Below, piece by piece: positions 8,215 through 17,269 of a DNA stretch of 64,000 nucleotides. Source of the DNA: PALSA-612 sp963704335 (GTDB lineage Bacteria; Actinomycetota; Thermoleophilia; Gaiellales; Gaiellaceae). The notes under the pieces are model-generated. The model saw nothing but the letters and a program-made list of their open reading frames with translations. It ran no database searches and was not told where the DNA came from. Position 1 is the stretch's first letter. The number at the start of each line of letters is the position of its first letter. The DNA lies in contig OY969889.1 in NCBI GenBank assembly GCA_963704335.1, forward strand, positions 2,852,001 through 2,916,000, given 5' to 3'. Both the position numbers and the translations under genes were made by a program.

Positions 8215-10128
8215 TGATCGACGTCAACGCCGGCCACCCACCACTCGAGATCTTCGACCAGACGAGGCGCATGCGCCGCGTGCACGCGCTGCCGGCCGTC
8301 GTCTGCCTCCTGCTCGCCGGTCTCGTCGCGCTGCAGCTGTGGGCGCGCTCGACGGACTACGGCCTTCGGGTCACGTCGGACACGCCGACGTTCCTCGCAC
8401 TCATCCCGGACCTGGCCGACCGGCCGTTCGAGCCACAGAGCCCGTTCCTCGGAGACGAGGGCGTTGCCACGTCCCACGCGGAGCCGTACACGCAGGCGCT
8501 CGCCTTCCTCTGGCAAGGCATGAGAACGTCTGAGGAGGGTCGGGACCCGGTGGCGCTCGCGCGCCTGCTGTCGCTGGTCGGGATCGGCGTCATGTTCTTC
8601 GTTCTGTTCGCTGTCTTTGCGTACGCGCGAAGCGTCGTCGGTAGACGGGAGGCGTGGATCGCGGTGCCCGCGCTGCTCGCGTTGTTCGGCCCCGCGAACG
8701 TCATCTGGGCATCCGACCTCAGCCTGCACGGATTCCTCTACGCGAGCTGGTACCCCCAGAACGTCGCCATCGGCCTCCTGCTCTTCACACTGCTCGCCTT
8801 CGACTGGCGCAGGCGCGCGTCGCTGCCGGTGACGATTCTGCTGACGGCTCTGACGATGATGGTCCACCCCTTCACCGGGGTGCTGCTCACGCTCCTCCTG
8901 GCCGCACGAGGCTGCCAGCTCGCCGTTCGACGCGACGGTCGCTGGCGACATGTCTCGTACGCGCTCATCGGCGGCTTCGCCCTCGGCTCGCTGTGGCCCG
9001 CGTACTCGCTGAGCTACGCGATGTCGGAGACCGGCCTTCCCGGCGGGCTGTTCGTCGCCGTCGCTGCCGCCGCGCCGCTGCTCATCGCGGCTTGCGCCTA
9101 CACCTGGCCCGTGCGGCTGACGGTCGCCCTGGGAGAGACGTTCATGCGTCGCCTCGCTACCCGGAGCAAGGCGCACTGGCTCGCGATCGGCGGCTTCGTC
9201 ATCGTCCTGGCGCTCGGCTTCTGGGCCGCCGCGCTCGCAAACCGACCACCGTCGGACCCGCTCATCACGACGAATCGCCTGTCGACCTACTGGGTCGAGG
9301 ACCGCTGGCGGTGGCCGCTGATGCTCGCCGTCGGCGCCGTCGGCATCTACGGGCTCGCACGTCTGGCCACGTCGCGGGCGCATCGTCCCGGCCGTGTGGT
9401 TTGCGGGCTGCTTCACCCTGGGGGTGATCGGCGCGATCGGCAACCTTGCCGGCGTCCAGATCCCGATCTGGTACCGCTTCCTGCTCGCGGCGCAGATCCC
9501 GCTGGCCGTGGGCGTGGCCGCCGCCGTCCCCGGGCTCCCCCGCCACACGACCCGCTACGTGGCAGCGGCGGCCGGTTTCGCCATCGCCTTCAAGACGCTC
9601 ACACTCGTCGGTCTGCCGCCGACGCACACGTACTTCCGTACAAGCCTTCAGGAGGCGTACAGCCTCGGCGAAGTGATCCCACCGGGGAAGACGGGTCTCG
9701 TCGCAACCGACCCGCGCACGGCGTACTTCATCCCCGGCGCCACGGGACGCCGCGTGCTGACGGTGACGAAGGCGCATGTGGGCTCGCCGCGCGAGCTGGC
9801 CGCGGCCGAGCGCGGCTACGCCGTGCTGCACGATTTCTGGGCGGGTGGCATCGGATGGTGGCAAGCGGCGCAGCGCATGTGGGCGCAGGGAGTGCGCTGG
9901 GTCGTCGTCGACAAGTGGACGTTGCTCGCGGCGCCGACGCTCGAGGAGTTCTCGACCGGGGCGTCGCCGCTCGTCCATCCCGGGGAAGAGCGCGAGTTGC
10001 TCGGCAACTACTTCTACGAGAACAACCGCATCGGGTCGCTCGTCTACGACAGTGCGAGCTACGCCGTCTACAGGCTCGATCCGGCGAAGCTGTTCGTCGA
10101 AAGCCGGCCTGTCTCGGGGCCCGCGTGA
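8214..10128 (+). CDS. Large GT-C-like multi-membrane protein (frameshifted)
   Basis: About 637 residues if one extra base between roughly 9361 and 9390 is removed. The first frame runs from MIDVNAGHPPLEIFD to ...YGLARLATS. The second frame takes over at IVPAVWFAGCFTLGVIGAIG and ends ...FVESRPVSGPA. The N-terminal part has many hydrophobic helices and a first periplasmic loop with TSDTPTFLALIPDL, as in GT-C/GT39-type or DUF6541-like membrane glycosyltransferases. The C-terminal ~200 residues form a soluble domain (FIPGATGRRVLTVTKAH, WVVVDKW). It may transfer a lipid-linked sugar outside the membrane. Both ends overlap neighbours, so the shift is probably a sequencing indel rather than decay. 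Confidence 0.6.
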
Positions 10129-10973
10129 TGGGCGCGCCCTCCGTCACCGTCGTCGTCCCGGTCTGGGACTCGTACTGCGATCACCTTGCCGAGAGCGTCA
10201 CGAGCGCTCTCGGACAAGAGGACGTGAACGTCCGCGTGATCGTGGTCGACAATGCGTCCGAGCGAGCGGTGCCTGACCTCGGGTCGGAGGCACGCATCGT
10301 TCGCTCGGACGTGAGGCTCGGCGTCGGCGCAGCTCGTAATCTCGGGCTGGCCGCGGTCGAGACGGGCTACGTGACATTCCTCGATGCCGACGACGTCCTG
10401 CTCCCCGGAGCTCTTGCCTTCCTCGTACGGCAACTCGAGGCAGACCCGCGTCGCGTCACGTCTGGCGGCCGCTTCGTCTCGTGGAACCCCGAAACCGGCG
10501 AACGCGTGGCCGTCCGCCGCTCCCCGAAGCCCGCCGTGCTCACCGTGAGCAGGCTTCGCCGCTCGTTCGCGCTCGTCAACCTCGTCTGGAACACCTTCCC
10601 TGTCGTCGGCTGCGTACACCGCACGTGCGCTGTGCGCGTCGCGGGCGGCTTCGGCGAGGGCAGCGTCGGCGAGGACTGGATCCTCGGCGCGATGCTCTGC
10701 TTCCGTGGCCGAATCGCGTTCGCCGAGCGCGAGACCTTCCTCCGCCGTGTCCACCGCGGGTCGCTCTGGTACCGGCCGCACGAGCCCGCGGAGCTGCTCG
10801 AGCGCAGTCAGGCGTTGCGCGAGCGAGCAAGGCGAGATCCTGCCGTGCCCCGCTGGGCAAAGGCGCTGCTGCCGCTGCTGGCGCACGTCCACCGGCGTTC
10901 GGTGCGCCGCGCGACGCAGGCCGGTCTCGTCGAGCCAGAGAGCCCGGTGCTCGTCACGGAGCCAGGGCGATGA
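10128..10973 (+). CDS. Family 2 glycosyltransferase
   Basis: 281 residues. The ATG at 10128 overlaps the previous gene's TGA. The GT-A domain shows SVTVVVPVWDSYCDHLAESV, VIVVDNASE and the DxD-type motif TFLDADDVLLPGA. The segment GSVGEDWILGAMLCFRG is an acceptor-site ED motif. A basic C-terminal tail may touch the membrane. It is a cytoplasmic enzyme, probably adding a sugar to the same lipid-linked glycan as its neighbours. It ends with an ATGA overlap into the next glycosyltransferase. Confidence 0.85.
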   Translation: MGAPSVTVVVPVWDSYCDHLAESVTSALGQEDVNVRVIVVDNASERAVPDLGSEARIVRSDVRLGVGAARNLGLAAVETGYVTFLDADDVLLPGALAFLVRQLEADPRRVTSGGRFVSWNPETGERVAVRRSPKPAVLTVSRLRRSFALVNLVWNTFPVVGCVHRTCAVRVAGGFGEGSVGEDWILGAMLCFRGRIAFAERETFLRRVHRGSLWYRPHEPAELLERSQALRERARRDPAVPRWAKALLPLLAHVHRRSVRRATQAGLVEPESPVLVTEPGR

Positions 10974-11851
10974 GTGGGGCCGGCCTCACGGCTGTCATCT
11001 GCACCCACGACCGGCCGGACGACCTGCGGCGGTGTCTCGACGCGTTCGCCATCATCGACGACGCGGTCGAGGTGATCGTGGTCGACTCGGCCTCCACCCC
11101 ACCGTGCCGTGAGCTCGTAGAGGAATACGCGTCGTCGATCCCCGGTCTCACATACCTGCGCGAAGACGCTCCCGGACTCGCCCGCGCGCGCAATCGCGGC
11201 CGTGAGGCCGCGAGGGGGGACATCGTGGCGTTCGTCGACGACGACGCCGCACCCCATCCCCACTGGGCGCTCCGGATCGTCGAGCCCTTCGCCGACCCGA
11301 GCATCGGTTGTGTCGGAGGCTCGTGTCACGCGTTCTTCCCGGATTGTGAGCGCCCGCGCTGGTTGTCCGACCGCCTGCTGCAGTTCGCCGGCATCACCCG
11401 GTTCGAGACGGCCCGCGAGGCACGCTCGAGCGCCGAATGGCCCTTCGGCGCCAACATCGCCTTCCGCCGCGAGGCCCTCGAGGCCGTGGACGGCTTCCCG
11501 GAGCACCTCGGCCGGAACGGCACTTCACTGCTGTCGGGCGAGGAGTCGGCGGCGATCGAGGCCGTGCGCGACGCAGGCTGGCGAATCGTCCTCCACCCGG
11601 ACGCGGCCGTGGACCACGCCGTACCCGGCTCGCGTTGCATCTCGCGGTACTACTGGCAGCGACTCTGGTGGGCAGGCGTGACGCGCGCCCGCATGCGAGG
11701 AAGTCGCGGACGGACGCTGGCCCGCCTGCTGGCGGCGGCTCCACTCAGGCTCTGTCTCTACGTCGTGACGCTGGACCGCGTCTACCTCTACCGGCTGGCC
11801 GAGACAGCCGGGTTCCTGCGCGACCTGGCGACGCCGAGGCCGTCGCGATGA
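10970..11851 (+). CDS. Family 2 glycosyltransferase (rhamnosyl/galactofuranosyl-like)
   Basis: 293 residues with GT-A motifs: LTAVICTHDRPDDLRRCLDA, VIVVDSAS, then IVAFVDDDAAPHPHW carrying the DDD metal site. A later block (GEESAAIEAVRDAGWRIVLH) supplies the acidic catalytic-base region. After that comes a His/Arg-rich C-terminal segment. It starts inside the previous stop and ends inside the next start (ATGA both times), so the group is very probably one transcript. Confidence 0.85.
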   Translation: MSGAGLTAVICTHDRPDDLRRCLDAFAIIDDAVEVIVVDSASTPPCRELVEEYASSIPGLTYLREDAPGLARARNRGREAARGDIVAFVDDDAAPHPHWALRIVEPFADPSIGCVGGSCHAFFPDCERPRWLSDRLLQFAGITRFETAREARSSAEWPFGANIAFRREALEAVDGFPEHLGRNGTSLLSGEESAAIEAVRDAGWRIVLHPDAAVDHAVPGSRCISRYYWQRLWWAGVTRARMRGSRGRTLARLLAAAPLRLCLYVVTLDRVYLYRLAETAGFLRDLATPRPSR

Positions 11852-13314
11852 CGACGATCACGGGTGCAGTAGCGGTGCCGCGGCTGCCGGCGTGGCTCGG
11901 GTACGCCGTCGCCACGGGCGTCACGTTCCTCGGTCTCGTCGCCCTGCGGGCAGCAGGGCTCCACGACGGGCTGCTGTACCCCGACGGCTACCAGTACCTG
12001 CTCATGGCGCGGGGTATTGCCGAGCACCTGGAACCGGCAGTCACGCTCGGTCAGGGCGGCGATGTGTTCGCGCCGAACGTCGATGCCGCGGTGAAGCCCT
12101 TCTTCCCGGCGCTCGTGGCGCTCGCGAGTGTCCTCGGCGTGTCACCCGCCGACGCCGGGCGCGCGATCACCGTGCTCGCAGGCGCGGCTGTGCCCGTGCT
12201 GACAGGGCTGCTCGCGCTCCGTCTCGGCGCGGGTCGCGTGGCGGCAGCAGTCGCCGCGCTGCTGTGTGCCGTCAGCCCCACTCTCGTCTACTGGTCTGGC
12301 TACACGGGGCCGGACCCCCTGGCACAAGCCCTGGCGCTAGGAGCCGCGTTGACGCTGCTCCATCGTCGGCCGGTCGTCGGTGGAGCGCTGGCGGGGCTCT
12401 GCATGTTGACTCGGATCGACTACGCGATCGTCGCGCTGGCTGCGTTCGCCGCAGCAGTCGCTGTGCGGTCGTTGCGCCGCGAAGCGATTCGATCGGCCGC
12501 CTCGGGCGTGCTCGTGGCTGTTGTCATCGTCGGACTGGTTCGACCGCCGGTCGAGCTGCCGCCGGCTGCCGCGATCGTCGGATCGCTCGGCCTCGCAGGG
12601 TTGGCGGCGGTCTTGCTGCTCGTAGCCGGCCGCGTCGGTGGCCTGTGGGCCGCGTGCATCGCCGCCTCGATTGTCGCGCCACTTGCGCTACTCGACGGCG
12701 GCGCCTGGTCCGCGGTCGCGCGACAGGACTGGCCGCTGCTTCTGCTCGCCCTGGCAGGCCTCGCCCTGTGCCTGCGGGCGCTAGGCACGCGATCGATCGC
12801 GCTCCGCATCATGGCTCTTTCGCTACCGCTCGCCGTTCTCTACTGGGTAAAGAACCCTGGCCTGGAACGCTATGTCGCCCAGCTCCTGCCGGAGCTCGCC
12901 CTGGTGGCGGCCCTCGGTCTGGGGACGCTCGGCCGTACGCGACTTGCCATGGCGACTGCTGCGTCGGCCTTCGTAACGGCGGGCATCGCATTGTCGAGCC
13001 AGCCGGTCATCGGAGTCGATTCGTTCCAGGAGCTCGCCCCCGCGCTCGAGCGTGCACCCGCCGGCCCACTCGTGACCGCCACTCCCGACGCGTATGGGTT
13101 CCTCCTTCCGGAACGGCCCGTCCGCAGGCTGCAGGCCGGTGCGGAAGGCCTCGTGCTCCTGGACGGGGCCGCACGCGCGTATGCACCCGGAGTGCACGTC
13201 GAGGGCCAGCTGCTCCGGAGGATTCCCGTCCTCACCGGTTTCCGCCGGCCCGACGGCGCCGTCGATCGCCGGCCGGCGCTGCTGTACCGCGGCCGCGTCG
13301 CCAGTATCCGTTAG
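11848..13314 (+). CDS. GT-C-type membrane glycosyltransferase (PMT/ArnT-like)
   Basis: 488 residues with about 10-12 membrane helices and a short soluble C-terminal part. The first extracytoplasmic loop holds LLYPDGYQYLLMARGIAEHL, an Asp-bearing stretch where GT-C enzymes keep their catalytic acidic residue. It probably uses a polyprenyl-phosphate sugar such as that made by the product of the gene at 4803. Last gene of the glycan cluster. It meets the minus-strand gene at 13311 tail to tail with a 4-base overlap. Confidence 0.7.
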   Translation: MTTITGAVAVPRLPAWLGYAVATGVTFLGLVALRAAGLHDGLLYPDGYQYLLMARGIAEHLEPAVTLGQGGDVFAPNVDAAVKPFFPALVALASVLGVSPADAGRAITVLAGAAVPVLTGLLALRLGAGRVAAAVAALLCAVSPTLVYWSGYTGPDPLAQALALGAALTLLHRRPVVGGALAGLCMLTRIDYAIVALAAFAAAVAVRSLRREAIRSAASGVLVAVVIVGLVRPPVELPPAAAIVGSLGLAGLAAVLLLVAGRVGGLWAACIAASIVAPLALLDGGAWSAVARQDWPLLLLALAGLALCLRALGTRSIALRIMALSLPLAVLYWVKNPGLERYVAQLLPELALVAALGLGTLGRTRLAMATAASAFVTAGIALSSQPVIGVDSFQELAPALERAPAGPLVTATPDAYGFLLPERPVRRLQAGAEGLVLLDGAARAYAPGVHVEGQLLRRIPVLTGFRRPDGAVDRRPALLYRGRVASIR

Positions 13315-13724
13315 AGCTCGTGCGCCAGGACGTCGACGAGGCGGCGGGCAAGAGTTTGCAGCATCGCCCGCGCCAGCTCCGGCTCTTCTTCGAGCAACGT
13401 CATGAAGTCATCGCGGCGAATGGCGAGACAGCGGACATCCGTCAGCGCTCGTACTCGGGCAACGCGGTGTGCCTCGGGAACGAGCAACGACAGCTCACCG
13501 AAGAACTCCCCAGGCCCGAGCTCTCGGTGGAACTCACCGCGCCCTTCCACCACTACGCGACCTTCCTCGACGATGAACATGCCGGAGCCCGGGTCGTCCG
13601 CCATCGCGAGCACGGCTACCGCCGACACTTCGATCTCCGTCGAGAGCTCCGCCACGCGACCGAGCGCCTCGTCCGAGAAGCCCGCGAACAGCGGAATGTG
13701 CCGCAGGCGATCGGGGTCGGTCAC
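13311..13724 (-). CDS. Stand-alone cyclic-nucleotide-binding domain protein
   Basis: 137 residues, just one Crp-type cNMP-binding beta-roll with no DNA-binding domain. It begins DPDRLRHIPLFAGFSDEALG. It has the phosphate-cassette region LGPGEFFGELSLLVPEAHRVARV, with the conserved GE and the usual Arg-Ala-type follow-on. It could sense cAMP/cGMP or act as a protein partner. Its start overlaps the RNase R stop (ATGA), which predicts co-translation. A cyclase lies at the left end of the window. Confidence 0.85.
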   Translation of the reverse strand: MTDPDRLRHIPLFAGFSDEALGRVAELSTEIEVSAVAVLAMADDPGSGMFIVEEGRVVVEGRGEFHRELGPGEFFGELSLLVPEAHRVARVRALTDVRCLAIRRDDFMTLLEEEPELARAMLQTLARRLVDVLAHEL

Positions 13725-15430
13725 GCCGACTTCATATCACGGAGCTCCACCTTGCCCGTGGGACGCTCGATCTTCTCCACGCGCACGGCGAGTGGATCCC
13801 CGAGGCGGTACGCACGACCCGAGCGGCGCCCTTCGAGCGCCGTGCCGAGCTCGTTCAGCTCGTAGTAGTCGCCGCCCAGCGAGCGTGCGGGCACGTAACC
13901 CTCGAAGACTTCGTCGAAGCGAACGAAGATGCCGGAGGGGATGGCGCCGGTGATCTCTCCCTCGAACGCGTGCTCCCAGCCTCGCTCGAACAGCCGGCGC
14001 TCGAGCAGCCACGCGAGGCAGATCGCGTCCGCCGCATACTCGGCGCCAGTCGCCTCGCGCTCACGGGCCGACGAGTGCTCGGCGAGCACGTGGACATCGT
14101 CGGCGATTGGCTCGTCCGAGACGCCGAGCTCCTGCAGCAACGCGCGATGACATACGAGGTCGGGGTAGCGCCGGATCGGCGACGTGAAGTGGCAGTACGC
14201 CGGGCTGGCGAGACCGGAGTGGCCGAGATTCGCGGGGTCGTAGCGAGCCTGCTTCAGCGACCTGAGAACGAGCGGCGGAAAGGCGGTGGCGCCACGGCCG
14301 GATCGGCGCACGTAGTCAGTCACTTTGTCGGAGATCTCGGCTGCGAGCCGGGCGGCGTCGGCAGGCGTCAGGTGATCCGGGTCCGGCGCCGCCGGCGTCG
14401 GCACCCGGAGATCGGCGAGCACGGCGAGCAGGCGCGCGATCGACTGGGGCTCGGGCGAATCGTGGACCCGGTAGAGCGCCTCGCGCCGGCGGCCGCCCAG
14501 TAGCTCGGCGACCGCTTCGTTGGCGAGGATCATGAGCTCCTCGACGAGCATGTGGGCATGCGGCTCGCGCTCGAGCCAGGCGTCGGCCACGCCGCCCTCG
14601 CCGTCAAAGGCGAACGTCGCCTCAGCGGCTTCGATCCGTAGAGCCCCCCGGGCGAACCGGCGGCGGCGGAGCTCTTCGGCGAGCTGCTCTGCGAGTCGCA
14701 GGGTCTCTCCCACGTCACCGTCGAGCTGCTCCGTGCCGGCCAGTGCCCGCTCGGCGTATCCATACGTCAGGCGGGCATCGCTGCGGATCACCGAGCGATA
14801 GAAAGACGGAGTGCCCATGGTCAAGCCGCCGCTGAATGGGATCTCGACAGTGACGGTGAGGCGCTCCTGGTCCGGCCGGAGGCTGCACTGATCGTCCGCC
14901 AGCTCGCTCGGCAGCATGGGCGCGACGCGACCGGGCACGTAGACGGAGCACGACCGGTCGGCTGCGCCCCGGTCGAGCGGTGTGCCGGCCGGGACGAAGT
15001 AGGACACGTCCGCGATGTGGACATACGCGCGCAGGCCGTCGCCCTCGCGGGTGATCGAGATCGCGTCGTCGTAGTCCTTCGCCGTCTCCGGGTCCACGGT
15101 AAGCGTGGACAGCTCGCGCAGGTCCGTGCGGCCCTCGAGACTCGGAGCCGGCGGGTCGTGTGGCTCGTTTGCGCCGTACTCGCCCCGTTCGTAGAGAAGC
15201 GCCTCCAGCACGGTCTCGACACGGGCTGCAGAGCCGAGTACGCGCTCCACGCGGGCCCGGCCGCGACCCGTCCGCGCAACCACGAGATCGCCCGGCCGCG
15301 CGTCGGCGAGACCGCGACGGTCGATGGGAACCGGAACGCCGGGCTCGAAGTAGGGCTCGCCGACGACGAGCTTGCCGCGTTTGGTCAGCTCGACGACGAC
15401 CCGGCGTCCTGTGGAGGACTTATCACTCAC
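13721..15430 (-). CDS. rnr: RNase R/RNase II family 3'-5' exoribonuclease
   Basis: 569 residues, shorter than enteric RNase R (about 810), with a much reduced N-terminal cold-shock region. The RNB domain carries the magnesium-binding acidic block LTVDPETAKDYDDAIS and the downstream motif HFTSPIRRYPDLVCHR. The C-terminal S1 domain is present (EGEITGAIPSGIFVRFDEV). It degrades structured RNA processively and in other bacteria works with tmRNA/SmpB in non-stop mRNA decay. It is coupled to the cNMP-binding gene by a 4-base overlap. Confidence 0.92.
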   Translation of the reverse strand: MSDKSSTGRRVVVELTKRGKLVVGEPYFEPGVPVPIDRRGLADARPGDLVVARTGRGRARVERVLGSAARVETVLEALLYERGEYGANEPHDPPAPSLEGRTDLRELSTLTVDPETAKDYDDAISITREGDGLRAYVHIADVSYFVPAGTPLDRGAADRSCSVYVPGRVAPMLPSELADDQCSLRPDQERLTVTVEIPFSGGLTMGTPSFYRSVIRSDARLTYGYAERALAGTEQLDGDVGETLRLAEQLAEELRRRRFARGALRIEAAEATFAFDGEGGVADAWLEREPHAHMLVEELMILANEAVAELLGGRRREALYRVHDSPEPQSIARLLAVLADLRVPTPAAPDPDHLTPADAARLAAEISDKVTDYVRRSGRGATAFPPLVLRSLKQARYDPANLGHSGLASPAYCHFTSPIRRYPDLVCHRALLQELGVSDEPIADDVHVLAEHSSAREREATGAEYAADAICLAWLLERRLFERGWEHAFEGEITGAIPSGIFVRFDEVFEGYVPARSLGGDYYELNELGTALEGRRSGRAYRLGDPLAVRVEKIERPTGKVELRDMKSA

Positions 15431-15530
15431 TTCGCACGGTCTCGTTGCACACGCGTCTGAGTTTCCTCTTTACGATGAAATCGGGTGGAGGCGCGGGGTG
15501 GCCCCGGCGGACAGAGCGGGCGTGGCTCGA

Positions 15531-16439
15531 TCAGACGCGGAGGAACCGGTGCAGCGTCAGCGCCGATCCCACCGCACCGAGGAGCAGCCCGGCCCCGAGG
15601 ATGGCGAGCGCCGTCAGCTCGAAAGCAAGTGCCGAGATGTCCGAGCTGTCGCTCTCCCAGTTGGGCAGCGCCGGCAGCACGACCGCCTTGCCAACCAGCA
15701 GGAGGATCACCGCTCCCACCGAGCCGATCAGACCACAGAGCAAGCCCTCGATCATGAACGGCCCACGTACGAACCAGTTCGTCGCGCCCACGAGCTTCAT
15801 GACCTCGATCTCCCGTCGCCGTGCGAAGATCGATAGCCGGATCGTGTTGGCGATCAGCAGGGTCGACGCAATCAGCAGCACGATCAGCCCGACGAGGAAC
15901 ACCGCCTCGATGATGCTGCCGACCTTGACGACCTTGCGCGCTTTCTCGCCTCCGTCCTTCACCGACTCGACGCCCGCCGGCTTCGTCCCGCCTGGCCCGG
16001 CCGTCAGGAGATCGGCCTTGATGTCGTCCGTGAGCTCCGCTTTCACCGGAACCACCTCGAACGACGCGGGCAGCGGGTTGTAGGTGAGGTTCTCGACGAG
16101 CTCCGGGTAGCGCTTCCGCATGTCCGCAAGCGCGTCGTTCTGCGAGATGTACTTGATGCGCTTCACCCGCGCATCCCGCGCCAGCATGAGCCGCACCTGC
16201 TCCACCTGCTTCGCGGTGACATCACCGTTACATGTAGGCCGCCCGGACTGGCAGAGGTACACCTTGTCCAGCAGCTGCTTCTCGGCGTGGTCGGACCACG
16301 AGAGCACCCACGTGCCAAGCGCGATCGTCATCCCGAGCACGAACATCCCGATCAGCACCGTGAGCGTTGCCGCCACGGTGGTCGACATGCTCGCACCGAG
16401 TGAGCGCAGCGCCTCGGCGACAACAACGCGGAACCTCAT
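15531..16439 (-). CDS. ftsX: Cell-division ABC transporter permease FtsX
   Basis: 302 residues. There is one N-terminal helix (about residues 22-45), a periplasmic loop of about 130 residues with CQSGRPTCNGD, then three C-terminal helices. MKLVGATNWFVRGPFMIEG is the conserved cytoplasmic FtsX loop. With FtsE it activates peptidoglycan hydrolases at the septum. Its start overlaps ftsE's stop by 4 bases. About 100 bases without a gene separate it from rnr. Confidence 0.95.
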   Translation of the reverse strand: MRFRVVVAEALRSLGASMSTTVAATLTVLIGMFVLGMTIALGTWVLSWSDHAEKQLLDKVYLCQSGRPTCNGDVTAKQVEQVRLMLARDARVKRIKYISQNDALADMRKRYPELVENLTYNPLPASFEVVPVKAELTDDIKADLLTAGPGGTKPAGVESVKDGGEKARKVVKVGSIIEAVFLVGLIVLLIASTLLIANTIRLSIFARRREIEVMKLVGATNWFVRGPFMIEGLLCGLIGSVGAVILLLVGKAVVLPALPNWESDSSDISALAFELTALAILGAGLLLGAVGSALTLHRFLRV

Positions 16440-17185
16440 TCGTAGCCTCCGCGGCGCTCGTCGCGCATGAGCCGCCCCTCGTCGAGTGCGATCACGCGCT
16501 TACGCATCTTGTCCACCATCTCGCGGTCGTGCGTAACCATGAGGATGGTCGTCCCCGCTTTGTTGATGCGGTAGAGGAGCTGCATGATGCCGACCGACGT
16601 GTCCGGATCGAGGTTCCCCGTCGGCTCGTCGCAGACCAGCAGCGGCGGATGGTTGGCGACCGCGCGTGCGATCGAGACGCGCTGCTGCTCGCCGCCCGAG
16701 AGCTCACCGGGGTACGAGCTCGCCTTGTGTGAGAGCCCGACGAGCGCCAGCACCTCGGGCACCGTACTCCGGATCATGTCGCGGCTCTCGCCGCGCACGT
16801 TGAGCGCGTACGCGATGTTCTCGTAGGCCGTGCGGTTGGGCAGCAGCTTGAAGTCCTGGAACACGCACGCGACGTTGCGCCGCAGCATGGGCACCCTCGA
16901 TCGCTTGAGACGGCCGATGTCACGCCCGCCGACGATGATGCGGCCGCGAGTCGGCTCGAGCTCCTTGATCAGGAGGCGAATGATCGTCGACTTGCCCGAC
17001 CCTGAAGCTCCGACGATGAAGACGAACTCGCCCTTGTCGATGACGAACGAGACCTCGCGGAGCGCAACGACGTCGGGCTCGTAGATCTTCGTCACGGCGT
17101 CGAACACCACCATCGACGAAGCGCTCGGGACGACCGGCGTCTCGGGCTGCTCGCGCTCGACGGGGGGAGCCACTTCGGTGGGCAT
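16436..17185 (-). CDS. ftsE: Cell-division ABC transporter ATP-binding protein FtsE
   Basis: 249 residues from the ATG at 17185. An in-frame start at 17227 would add 14 residues that look non-homologous. Walker A is GASGSGKST, the Q-loop is VFQDFKLL, the signature is LSGGEQQRVSIARA and Walker B is LLVCDEPTGNLD. An extra ~25-residue Pro/Glu-rich N-terminus precedes the usual FtsE start (VVFDAVTKIYEP). It powers FtsX. The order prfB-ftsE-ftsX is common in Actinobacteria. Confidence 0.93.
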   Translation of the reverse strand: MPTEVAPPVEREQPETPVVPSASSMVVFDAVTKIYEPDVVALREVSFVIDKGEFVFIVGASGSGKSTIIRLLIKELEPTRGRIIVGGRDIGRLKRSRVPMLRRNVACVFQDFKLLPNRTAYENIAYALNVRGESRDMIRSTVPEVLALVGLSHKASSYPGELSGGEQQRVSIARAVANHPPLLVCDEPTGNLDPDTSVGIMQLLYRINKAGTTILMVTHDREMVDKMRKRVIALDEGRLMRDERRGGYE

Positions 17186-17269
17186 GTTCAGTTCTTGCAC
17201 GGCGCCTCGAGGAGCCGACGACACCATCGTCGGCTGTTGCGACCGGGGAAGTCTAGCCGAATCGCCAGA

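Noticed and set aside
7824..10973. A 1049-residue open frame in the glycan cluster
   Set aside because: It joins an out-of-frame stretch of the flippase, the first part of the GT-C gene, noise, and the whole GT2 gene at 10128. The link is created by the frameshift near 9375.
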